From: Mesostigma viride
Lineage: Eukaryota > Streptophyta > Mesostigmatophyceae > Mesostigmatales > Mesostigmataceae
Reading direction: 5' to 3'
Length of the DNA: 64,000 nucleotides
Assembly: GCA_009746045.1 (NCBI GenBank)
Contig: RPFO01000310.1
Span: 4,165,647 to 4,229,646, forward strand
The first letter of the stretch is position 1. Each line of letters opens with the position of its first letter. The position numbers and the translations under genes are program-made. The notes under the pieces are model-generated. The model was given only the letters and a program-made list of their open reading frames with translations, ran no database searches and was not told the origin of the DNA. This document shows, one piece after another, positions 1 to 9,905 of the stretch.

Positions 1-540
1 TACATAGATGGCAGCATACCAGTCATCAGGTATGGGGAACCACGCGGGGGGAATCTATGTGTCGCTCGGTGCTGGGGTGTCTGTGTGTGGCGACAGGCAG
101 ACATGCGCGTGGCTGCGGGGGAACGCTGCATATATCAGATCTCAGATGCAACAAGCGACGACAGGCCCCCTGGGAAACTGCCACGCGCATGGGATGACTA
201 TACCGGGCGGTTGTTGTCCCCTTCGCCATGTGGCATGCACGGATGTCGTGAAAAAGTTGGGGGGCCACTGTTAGTTGCTTGCTCTTATTCCAAGCCGATG
301 GGCAGGTGGAGTGTGCAGGGGGGGGTGGAGAGGTTTCAAAATAAAAATGAGTAAGCCAAGCACTTGACCGCATTTTGGTATGGAACTCTCGAGAATTTTT
401 CGCTGTAAAATGGTGGTATGTGTTCTTGTTTTGTGGTCTCTATCATGCCACAGCCATCCCCCCTGTACCAGGTATACCGTGAAAATTTTCTTGTATCACA
501 CACTTAAAAAACCTCCCCCAATCACCTCCTGTGCTGACTG
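1..540. other. No gene seen upstream of the first gene
   Basis: Short overlapping ORFs occur on both strands here, but none shows a family motif, a splice context or a biased composition. The stretch probably contains the promoter and 5' UTR of the gene that begins at 541. I see no clear TATA element to place. Confidence 0.4.
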
Positions 541-3500
541 ATGTCTTCCATCCCTGACATCTCACCCTTCCATCCCTGGCACCCCGTATGCCTGCTGGCC
601 CACCCTTGCTGTTTGGCGGGACGCAGAATGCCTCACCGGCGCGTGAAGGATGTGATCCACGGGACGTCAGGGGGCATGGGCCACACGCCGCGCCGCTCGC
701 ACGCGCCCCACCAGGGGGACTGGCCACCGGCGCTGTCCCTGCATGCGATGCTGACGCCCACCCCCATGGAGCGAGGCCGGGGCCGCGGCAGCCTCTCGTG
801 GCAGTGCCGCGCGTTCAACGCCCCCAGGGACAAGCCGCCTAAGCGAGGTGAGCTCCCCGCAGGGGCCACTTGCGTGTTTTGTCACCAGGCTTTGGAAATG
901 AACCGATACTTGGTCCGACCCTATTGGTAACCGCATGTCATGAAGCCAAAACGCCGCATAGCTTATGAGTGATTGAAGAAAGCTCGCAGGTGATGTTAGG
1001 ACCTGGCCCATTCGTGTACCTGTGTCGACGCACATGCGCATGTGTGTTCACGTGTGTTTGTGTGTGTTTGTGTGTGGCGGTGTGATGGTGTGTGTCTGTG
1101 TTTTGAAGTGTGCCTTGTTTTGGGCGCACTGCCCCTGTGCACGTTGATCGGTGCGCGCATACACATGTCGAGGTGTGCTGGAATGAGAACCCCCCCCCAC
1201 GCCCTTACGTACCCCCGCCCCCCCCCCCCCCCCCCCCCCTTTCCCCCCAAGTGCACGGTTCTCCCCGGCCAACCCTTTCCCCCAGGCCACCTGATCGGGT
1301 GCCCCATCCCACCCTCTTACCCAGCTACCCTCCCACCCCTTCCCCACCCCTTCGCCTCCTACACCCCCACTATGGCTTTGGCTGTGAGTTGGCTTCTGAC
1401 AAAGCCACACCCTCCTACCCACCCACCCATCCTACCCCCCTGTTCCCCCCTGTTCTCCCCCCCAGAGACGGGCATCGCGCGCGAGGTGGACATGGGCATT
1501 GACCTGTCGCGCGGCAGCGACTGCGGCACGACCGAAGATGGGTCGACCTGGTGGCGCGAGAGCGGGGAGGAGCTGGGGGAGAACGGCTACCGCTCGCGCT
1601 GGGCCATCATGAGCGGCCGCTCGCTTGACGGGTCCAACGAGTGGAAGGAGACGGTGCGTGCTTGCTCGTGGTGTGATGGTGCATGGACGTTGTTCCACTC
1701 GTTGCATGTGAAGGAGTCGGTTTGTGCTGGTGGTGGAATCTACGGCCGCGCAAGGCACCCCCTTGGATGGCGCGTAGACCTGCATGGAGGGGAAGGATAC
1801 GACGGGTATTTTTAGGATATGCCAGGAACTGGTGTATAACAGCAGGTCCACCGTAGATTGTGGGCCCTCAACGAGATGGAGGCGATGGTGAGTGCCTGTA
1901 CCACAAGCTTACATCCCTGGGAGGCTGTCAGGGGGGCCTATCAAGGGGGGCGTTTGGGGGGAGGCTGTGAGGAGCTTTAATAACTGTTTGTGTGTGGTCG
2001 CTTCGTTTCCTCCTCGCACAGTAACGTCCCTCTAAACTTTCTTTGCGGATGTGATTGCACCCGTGTAATGGTGGCATAGGTTGCATCACTCACGCCGTCT
2101 TCCCTGGCCCTAACTTCCCCTCTCCTCCTCCCTCCCCCTTCTCCGCTCCCTGTCTCGTTACTGGCAGTGGTGGGAGAAGAGCGACTGGTCCGGCTACAAG
2201 GAGCTCGGGGCAGAGAAGAGCGGGCGCAACAAGAACGGCGATGTCTGGTGGGAGACGTGGAAGGAGGTCTTTCGGCAGGAGGAGTGGAGGTGAGCCTGCC
2301 GCTGCCTTGCTTGCAACTAGCGGTGTGGAGTCTATGTTAGCACGATCCCGTGTGCGAGTTGATTCCGTGCCCTCCTGCCACCCCATTTGACTGGCGCTTA
2401 TTGTTTTTTGACCCTTTTTTTTTTTACCTCATGTGCTTCCTTACCCTGGTCTGCCTCCCTGCTTCCTCCCTGCCCCCCTTACCCCACCCAACCACCACTG
2501 CCACCACGACCGTTACCACCCCCAGCGGCCTGGCCAACATCGAGCGCAGCGCCGAGAAGCAGGCGTCGTCGCCCGTGAGCGGCGAGTGGAGGGAGAAATG
2601 GTGAGGGCAGGGGTGGTGTAATAAATGGATAGGGTGGGGTGTGTGGGGGGGGGAGGGAGAAATGGTGAGGGTGGCGAGGGGAGGGAGAAATGGTGAGGGT
2701 GGCGAGGGGAGGGAGGAATGGTGAGGGTGGTTAGCGGTTCCATGCTGTGCGCTGGTGGCATGTGGCAGGCAGGGGTGGTCGGTGTGGTATGCCATGTGGT
2801 AGGAAACGTTGCGGAAGACAGCTGGATATGTTGTGGGTAGGGAAGACCGCCTACCTCAGGCTGCATGGCTCGGTACCTTACAGTGAAGTAGTTTGGTACC
2901 ATACCGGATGGCCCAGTACCTTACCGTGTGCAACTAGACATTTATACTACTGATAGACACAGTTGATAGCCAGGCCAGGGTGTTGACCATTCCACCAGGG
3001 GTAAACCATCTCAACTGGGGTAAACCATGTCACTGCCCAGCACATCATGCATCATCAACACTTCTCCGGTCCCCCCTGTGCTCCCCTGCCCCCCTGTGTG
3101 TGTTTGCGCCCCGGGATACAGAGACAGTACCCCCACATCCACTGGCCAGGCTGCGCTCATTTTTATCACATTGCATCTCACGTCATGGATTCTCACCTGA
3201 CATTATCCGTCCACGTGGCACCCCTGCCATTGCGCGCGTGCGTGTGGCAGGTGGGAGAAGTACAACGCCAAGGGGTGGACTGAGAAGGGCGCGCACAAGC
3301 ACGGCCACTTCGGCAACCAGTCGTGGTGGGAGAAGTGGGGCGAGCAGTACGACGGGATGGGCGCGTTCACCAAGTGGTGAGTAGGGGTCTGCTGCCCTCG
3401 GCACATGAACTATGTGGTGCTTGTGATGTGTTGAGTAGGTGCGTCTACGGTGCGGCAAGTGGTCTTGTTGCTGCCTGGTGCACGCGTCGAGACATTTTCT

Positions 3501-6500
3501 GTGGGCGATGGCTGCATGAGATACTCAAGGACACGGATCGGTCAGTGGAACACAGGGCTTCAGCATTCAATATGTGGTGAACGGTCCTATGTCTTGGTAT
3601 ATATCAATTTCAATGGTGGGTGGACTGTGCTGTAGAGTTGGCAATTGTTTGCCACATGGTGAGTGGGCGATTCCCTGCCACGGTGTCCCGGGGCACGTCC
3701 AGCCCTTTTGAACATGCACGCACACACACAGGGAGGAAAGAAGGGCTCGCACAAGGTTTGGAGGAGGCAGGGCGTGTGAAGGGTGCAGTGGGGACCAGGC
3801 CAGCCTGCCAACCGGGTGTATGCCTGATGTTCTGCATGTTGCTCATGCCATGGCCACGCGAATCTGTCTGAGATGGGACACGTCGTGGATTATCGGGGGG
3901 ACAGCTGGCCACGTTGCAAGCCGCTAATGGGGGCAGCATGTGCTGCCTTTGACCCCGCTCACAGGAACGCTCAGCAAGAACACGTGGGCAGGGAAGCTCG
4001 GGTGGCAGAAGCCGCGGTCGGCAACTGGTGGTGCTACCCTTTGCGCATGGTCGCTGCTGCTCATGGATACTGGGCGCCTGGCCGCTGACATGCCCCCGTG
4101 TGCGATATGCTCACCATTGCTTCTCGTGTGTAATACGGTCGCCGTCTGTGCTTGTGTGTGCTCTGCTCTCCGCCGGTTGCGCTTGCTCCCGGCACCTGTG
4201 CTGCGCTGTTATGCTGGCACCCTCCTCCTCCTTGACCAATCCTGTCTCCCGCACCCAGGACGGACAAGTGGGCGGAGAGTGAGAACGGTAGCAAGTGGGG
4301 CGACAAGTGGGAGGAGCGGTTCGACGCCAACGGGGCGGGCACCAAGAAGGGGGAGACGTGGAGCGTGAACGCAAACAACGAACGTGAGTGGTAGCGTTGC
4401 TGTCTCAGAGTGGCCGCAGTAGCGTGGCTGCAAGAGAGACAAACAAGGGATTCGAGTGGATTTACTGGTAGAGATGCAGTAGTATATGCCCTGAGTGGAA
4501 TGAGCCTGAGCATCAACAACGAACGTGAGGGCTACTGGAGGGTTTACAAGTCGTGACTGTAAGTCACTGATGAGTGAACAAGTCAGCCGACGTATTAGCA
4601 ATGAAGTAATGACTTGAAGTGGCAGTAGGAGCCAGCGGGGGCAAGTAGGAGGAACGTTCAAAAGGAGGCTGGCCATCACGCCTTGCAAGCGTAGCTTGCA
4701 TGCATCTTGTGTTCTGTCTTGCGTGCGCGAGTGGGCACATCTTGTTTTCTAGCTTGCCCTCCAGTTTTCCACCGACTCACCACACTCGACAAGTTCAAAG
4801 TTCGCCTACCTACACTCATCATCTCAGATTTCATTTCGGCACCACATTTAACAATGGCACTGCGCGGACTGAGATTGCCACCACATTTAACAATGGCACT
4901 GCGCGGACTGAGATTAAATAAGGCCTGGTCCACACGGGCAAAAGTCAGGCCCGGTTGCGAAAATATTGCGGGCTGGCCCGGTTGCGAAAATATTGCGGGC
5001 TGGCTCACGCCGACGGAGGTTACAAATAGAATCCAGCACTGAATTCCCTTCTGTAACCGGTCCAGTCCTTTTCCCACCTGGGATTTCCGCAGTCCTGCGG
5101 GAAAAGTTTTGGCCGGTAGAGGCTCTACCGGCCAAAATTTTTCCCGCAGGAATAAGCTCAGGAAAGAAACGCCAAGGTGACTTGCCGCGCTTCGCCCCCT
5201 GATGCTGCCTGTAACCAGAGGGTCTCCCCGACCGGGTTTGTTCCTGATTGTTGCCCGCGTGGACCAGGCCTAATAAGAGGGACAAAAAAACTCAAGGTTC
5301 AAATAGCTCCACGTGGAATCAAACCTGGATCTGCTTTCATGCCTGGCCTGATCCGTAGGCATCCCGATCAACCCAACTGCTAAAAAAGGGGCACCAATCT
5401 TGCGGAAATTGCGCTAGATGTACGATGTCAGCTTCTATGAGTACTACACACGGGGACATCCCACGTCCGTGAGATGTAAGATCCGCTTCCCTGATGGGGC
5501 CTGACCGGGGATTCCGTCCAACACCGTCGTTCAGTACAGCCAATGCACTACCATTCCGATCACAGATATCGCTGGAGGTATACCTCCCATTTAATCTCTG
5601 CATGCCTCTTTCTAACTCCGACTCCGACTCCAACTCTAACTCCAAACTCGGAGCCATTTTTTCACCGATTGCGCGCGTGAGTGGGCATGAATGTAAAACG
5701 CCTCTCGTCTGGTGCGATGGTATGGATCATTCTCTTGATGGGAAATTGTACTGGCATGAGGTCTGACAACACACTCCCTGATCTAGCCCAGCATGTGTGC
5801 GCCCCTCGTGTGGCCTCTGCTATATTATGCATTGGCATGCGCTTGCTGTGCTTCGGGTCGCATCCCTGTGCGTGCCACTTGTCGCGTTTGCCTTGATCGG
5901 GTCGTGTTGAACATGTCCTTGAACGTTATCGCGTGCATTCTCACACGTGTCTGTGCGTGACGCATGGTGTGTCGATGTGGATCTGCTTGCCCACTTTCCA
6001 GGGTGGACGCGCACGTGGGGCGAGGAGCACCGTCCCAACAGGTGGGTGGCCCCACGGGATTTGCAATCATGCGTCCGTTCATATGTGTGGTCCCTATTGA
6101 GAGGGTCATTTGGGATCATACGGTAAATTAGGAGTATGATCGATAAATAGGACATTTTGGTGTGCTACTTTTCTGCAGTACTCGTTTGGCCGGCTATTGT
6201 TGGTTTATTCAAGTAACCCGTTCTTAGACTGACCATTGTGTACGCTCTGTCCTCTACATTGCCTCGCCACCACCAACAACCTCCCCCCAGGGTGGTGCGC
6301 AAGTACGGCCACAGCACGAGCGGGGAGCAGTGGGACGTGATCGTGATGGGCGACCAGTACGCGCTCTGGAAATCGTGAGTACCTTGTTTTATATGTCTGC
6401 TTGGGAAACCATGGGTACCTTGTTTTATATGTCTGCTTGGGAAACCATGGGTACCTTGTTTTATATGTCTGCTTGGGAAACCATGGGTAACTTGTTTTAT

Positions 6501-7875
6501 ATGTCTGCTTGGGAAACCATGGGTACCTTGTTTTATATGTCTGCTTGGGAAACCATGGGTACCTTGTTTTATATGTCTGCTTGGGAAACCATGGGTACCT
6601 TGTTTTATATGTCTGCTTGGGAAACCATGGGTACCTTGTTTTATATGTCTGCTTGGGAAACCATGGGTAACTTGTTTTATATGTCTGCTTGGGAAACCAT
6701 GGGTACCTTGTTTTATATGTCTGCTTGAGAAACCATGGGTACCTTGTTTTATATGTCTGCTTGGGAAACCATGGGTAACTGTTTTGTCTATCTGCTTGGA
6801 AAATCGTTGACTCATTGTCTACGCACTTGCTTGGGAAATCGTGAGTACTAGGTAGACCGGTTTCGGCTGGGCACATGGTGGGCAGATGTTTCTTTGTGCG
6901 CTTGGAACATCACGAACGTGCGACACCTGGGTGCTCAGCAAGTCCTGATCGTGGCATGGCGTGTCGCGCGCGATCGAGTCGCCAGTGAGAGTAGGACGCT
7001 GTGCAGAATTACACGATGTGCAGCCATTGTGCGTGTTCATGCACCACCGTGTCTTGTTACCAGACAGTGCAGGGAGTAGGGGCTGCCTGGTTCAGGCATT
7101 GCCCCATCAGCTGGCCATGGCAGAGGCAGGCCCTGGTGCGCGGATGACCGCGCCGGGTGCCTGTGGCTCCCAATCCTCTGGCATGAGTCGGCAGCCGTGC
7201 CTGTTGCACGTTTTATGGTGGCTGCGCTGATCTTGTACGAGACAAGTCTGTTCCTGCCAGGGTCCATCTCCCCAAGACCTTGTTCGTCCCCAGGCATGCC
7301 CCCTTCAAGCGGTTATTAACCTTGTACCGTTTTTACTCCCTCCCCTCCCCCCCCACCCCCCCCCCCCCCTGGGCGCACCCTCTCCTTTGGGATTGTGTTT
7401 CGTCCCTCCCCCCACCTCCCCATTGCAAATGTTTTCAATCCTTCCTACACCCCACCCCAGGGACACGCCGCACTACGGCTGGGCGGACGCCATCGGCGCG
7501 TCTATGCAGCTGCTCTCCATCCAGCCGCGCGAGAAAGGGTCGTCCTCGTTGCAGCTGCAGCAAGAGTTCTACCTGGCGGGCGCGCAGGCAAGCGGGGTGG
7601 GCGCGGGCGGGCCCCTGGGGGACCTGTTCCAGCTGGAGCCCCTGGATGACCTGGGCGGGCTCTCGGGCAGTGGGCCAGGGTCCCTGCTCGACCCCGCGCA
7701 GCAGCCGTGGGAGGTGCGCCCCTCGTTTGGGCAGGAGCCCGACAGCTGGGAGCAGCAAGGGAAGGCGGAGGAGCAGAGTCTGGGGGGAAATGGCGGGGTC
7801 GATGACCCAAGGAATAGCGGGGAAGGGGGCGGGGGCCCTGGTCAGGCACCTGATACACGTAGTGGACGGAAATAG
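541..7875 (+). CDS. ESV1/LESV-family tryptophan-rich starch-binding protein, 10 exons
   Basis: Exons: 541-847, 1466-1653, 1846-1887, 2168-2289, 2526-2600, 3251-3376, 4259-4383, 6002-6041, 6291-6374, 7461-7875. Every intron is GT-AG, all phases agree, and the spliced length is 1524 nt (507 aa plus stop TAG). ATG 541 is the first in frame, with a TGA six bases before it. Residues about 129-378 form a Trp- and acid-rich region with motifs such as STWWRESGEE, VWWETWKEVF, SWWEKWGEQYDGMG and KWGDKWEERFDANG. This pattern is known from the plastid proteins ESV1 and LESV, which bind glucan in the starch granule matrix and affect phase transition and turnover. The Arg-rich N-terminus (MPHRRVKD) may be a plastid transit peptide. 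The last exon adds a Gly/acid-rich tail without the polyproline of plant ESV1, so I cannot choose between ESV1 and LESV. Family call fairly sure; exon 1 and exon 3 are the least certain. Confidence 0.82.
1034..1092. repeat. TG-rich microsatellite in intron 1
   Basis: Imperfect (TG)n with the form TGTGTGTTTGTGTG, inside the first intron of the ESV1/LESV-type gene. It reads as ordinary simple sequence. Confidence 0.8.
1190..1252. repeat. Poly-C tract in intron 1
   Basis: A run of more than 20 cytosines flanked by CCCCCAC and CCCCCAAG lies in intron 1. The remaining intron up to the acceptor is pyrimidine-rich. Long C runs like this are prone to length error in sequencing. Confidence 0.85.
4841..4916. 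repeat. Two-copy 39-bp direct repeat
   Basis: A unit beginning ACCACATTTAACAATGGCAC is present at 4841 and again at 4880. The second copy runs directly into the target site of the MITE that follows. It lies in intron 7 of the ESV1/LESV-type gene. Confidence 0.85.
4922..5270. mobile_element. PIF/Harbinger-like MITE (349 bp) in intron 7
   Basis: The ends are inverted repeats of about 20 bp, GGCCTGGTCCACRCGGGCAA, differing at one base. TAA occurs directly outside both ends (4919-4921 and 5271-5273). A 3-bp TAA/TTA duplication with a GGCC-type terminus is characteristic of PIF/Harbinger and Tourist elements. There is no coding capacity, so it is non-autonomous. Inside are a 28-bp tandem pair (4948-5003, core GGTTGCGAAAATATTGCGGG) and a 55-bp palindrome. 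It sits in an intron and does not touch the splice sites. Confidence 0.72.
5095..5149. repeat. 55-bp near-perfect palindrome inside the MITE
   Basis: CTGCGGGAAAAGTTTTGGCC on the left arm pairs with GGCCAAAATTTTTCCCGCAG on the right arm, with GGTAGAG/CTCTACC closing the centre. There is a single mismatch. On intron RNA it could form a strong hairpin. Confidence 0.85.
6379..6774. repeat. 36-bp minisatellite, 11 copies, at the start of intron 9
   Basis: Units begin GTACCTTGTTTTATATGTCT and end with GCTTGGGAAACCATGG. The 396 bp are exactly 11 units with few differences. The array starts four bases after the 5' splice site of intron 9. The unit junction (TGGGAAACCATGGGTACC) resembles the exon 9 end plus donor (TGGAAATCGTGAGTACC), and further degraded copies of that boundary occur at about 6,800 and 6,836. 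The frame is open because 36 is a multiple of 3, but the location is intronic. Confidence 0.92.
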
Positions 7876-7915
7876 GTCCGTGATGAGGTGCTCCTGTCCC
7901 TTCCTCCATCGCCGG

Positions 7916-7920
7916 TGTAA
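7916..7920 (+). promoter_or_regulatory. Candidate TGTAA polyadenylation signal
   Basis: TGTAA lies about 40 bases after the stop codon of the ESV1/LESV-type gene. TGTAA is the usual poly(A) signal in chlorophyte nuclear genes. The five-base motif is weak evidence alone; the position is appropriate. Confidence 0.5.
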
Positions 7921-8985
7921 CCAACAGCAATATTTCCTCATGCCCTGGGCGGTGGTCCTTTGTGGCTGCGCGGCCGAGTGCAGCACTTCGGGGCACCATT
8001 GTGCGACAGTCCCTGCCATATTTTTAGAGAGCAGGGCACTATTTGCACGGCCATGTTCTGCAGTACTTGCGTACGTACCCACCGTTCCCAGCACGCTGAA
8101 CAGGAGGCGACAGGAGCCAGGGTGGTGATATCTAAGAGACAACCAGCGCAGGGTGGTGATATATTTATTTGCGGCAAGAGCAGGCACTGACTTGCCGCGC
8201 GCACGGGAAGTGGCTGCTGCGCCATGTACACACCCACTCACGACGCTCACACGAAAAGAAAACACACTCACACACACTTACACATGAAACTGCTGTTTGT
8301 CAACCCGACCCCAGATGCCCATGAGAAGGAGAAGGGAGAAGACGCGGGGGTGAGATGGTGAACACCCCAAATGACATAATTGGGGTATGAAGAAGAAGGT
8401 TAGCTAGCATACGTGTAGGAGGCATTGAACCATATGGAAAAGGTTTAAGCCAGAATGGTTGTCTCATGGAGGAGATTACGACTGATCATGGAGTTCACAG
8501 CATGGTGAAGATGAACATCGATGAATTTCTTGTGTCATACAATCTATCTGTAAAAAAATTTATTATACTTAAATATTTTCATCACATGCCAGGGTTTTGT
8601 GTCATATTAATTAAACACGTGCTCCCGTTGGGGAGTCACGCCGAGTATTAACCCCAATAGATTTGATCAGGCACCCCAATAGATGGATGGATGGACAAAC
8701 AATCCTACCGGTCTATTGTAATTCTTTCTATAATGAATGCATATAATTAACTAACAATCCGAGGGGCATGCCACGTAGTGGGTAGTGCGTAGTTCTATCT
8801 AGGTCACGCCGGGCGTTCTTCGGCCCACGGTGGGCACCTGACGCGCCTCTTCCCCACTGGGGGGGAGTCGTTGTCCTCTACCACCTGGGCGCCCAGATGG
8901 CCATAATGCTACGATGGTCCTGATTCTCCCGATTCATTTCTGGCCTGCGCTGGTTGTCTCCTTGATAATTGTTCTGCATCTCTTT
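7921..8985. other. Intergenic stretch, no gene supported
   Basis: Contains the 3' flank of the starch-protein gene, AT-rich sequence and a short GGAT tract near 8,685. The stretch from about 8,925 to 8,965 matches 43,511-43,556 and belongs to a LINE-derived repeat. I see no credible coding sequence. Confidence 0.5.
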
Positions 8986-8989
8986 CAAT

Positions 8990-9905
8990 ATCACGGAGAG
9001 GCATGAAGCCCCTCATGTCCTCTTCTAGCTGCTCCTGGAACGTGCGGGCAGCTCGGTGAGGTTCCACGACTCGCCGCGGTATGTGAGCACCGGGAGTACC
9101 AGGACCTTGAACAAGTCCTGCTTCTCATGCCTGCCCAGGGGCCGGCGCCAAAGGGCCAGGTATTGACGTAGAGCGTGCCAGGCGAGGGAGATGTGATGCT
9201 CGACATCAGCCGCGCTGCTGGGGATCGAGCTGAGGCTGCCCAATATAAACAGCCGGATATGCATGCATGCTGGGCCGGTAACCTGACACGGGAGCCATCA
9301 AGAGAAAGAGGTCTGGCGGACGATTGTCGTGACCGCGACCGCCAGGGCCCCTGTCTTCTACCTTGCATACTCATCTCGAGTCCCACCACACCGGCCTCAA
9401 TGGCTATAGACAGTCAAGCCAGGTCTGCACACGTGTGCTCTGTACCCTCGACGAGGGCGGTGTCGATCGTCGGCGCAAATAATTTCCACTAGCATTATCT
9501 GTGTGTCAGCCCCTGGCACCGTGCTAACGCCGGTTGGCCAAGCCGGCTACCACTTCAAGCACCCCGGGCTCCCGACGCGTCACACGAGCAAAACGCTTGC
9601 GCGCCTTGGTCATCACATAGCTAGTCCACCACAAGGATAAACACTGAGTATGGCGAGAGCACGCAGGCGGGCCTTGTCACACGCCCTTTTGGAGAGCCTG
9701 GCATGGGGCCAGGCGTGGACGGCCATACGAAGCACTTGCGCACTGAGGTGGTGGACCCTTTATACAGTTTGCGTATGACCGCAATGAGGGGCGAATGCCG
9801 GGAATCCGGAACAGAGCCAGAGTGGTGCCACAACGCAGACCAGAACACCGAGCACAAGGCCTTAATAAATTAGTCCACCAGCACAAGGTGCAAAGGAGAC
9901 TCACC
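8990..9905 (-). pseudogene. Decayed LINE reverse-transcriptase/C-terminal fragment
   Basis: Reading leftwards, several frames contain pieces matching the better LINE at 26.6-28.3 kb. LWHHSGSVPDS with IRKLYKGSTTSVR and CVLSPYSVFILVVD corresponds to the RT palm, where the other copy has IRRLYEGSQAVVR and CVLSPYLFIIVVD. LFILGSLSS, HHISLAWHALRQYLALW and LFKVLVLPVLTY correspond to the segment after the YADD motif. The YADD block itself is missing or destroyed. Multiple frameshifts and stops make this a dead copy of the same LINE family. The region 8,900-8,990 continues its C-terminus (SRRQPAQARN). Confidence 0.75.

Noticed and set aside
5290-5385. tRNA-like sequence on the minus strand (TAGCAGTTGGGTTGATCGG as A box, GGTTTGATTCC as B box), with a similar B box (GTTCGATTCC) near 42,690.
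   Set aside because: No convincing cloverleaf: acceptor and anticodon stems do not pair. They may be tRNA-derived SINE promoters, but two weak cases are not enough to annotate.
6165-6876. Minus-strand ORFs (HGFPSRHIKQG and KQTYKTRYPWF repeats) over intron 9.
   Set aside because: Products of the 36-bp intronic minisatellite.
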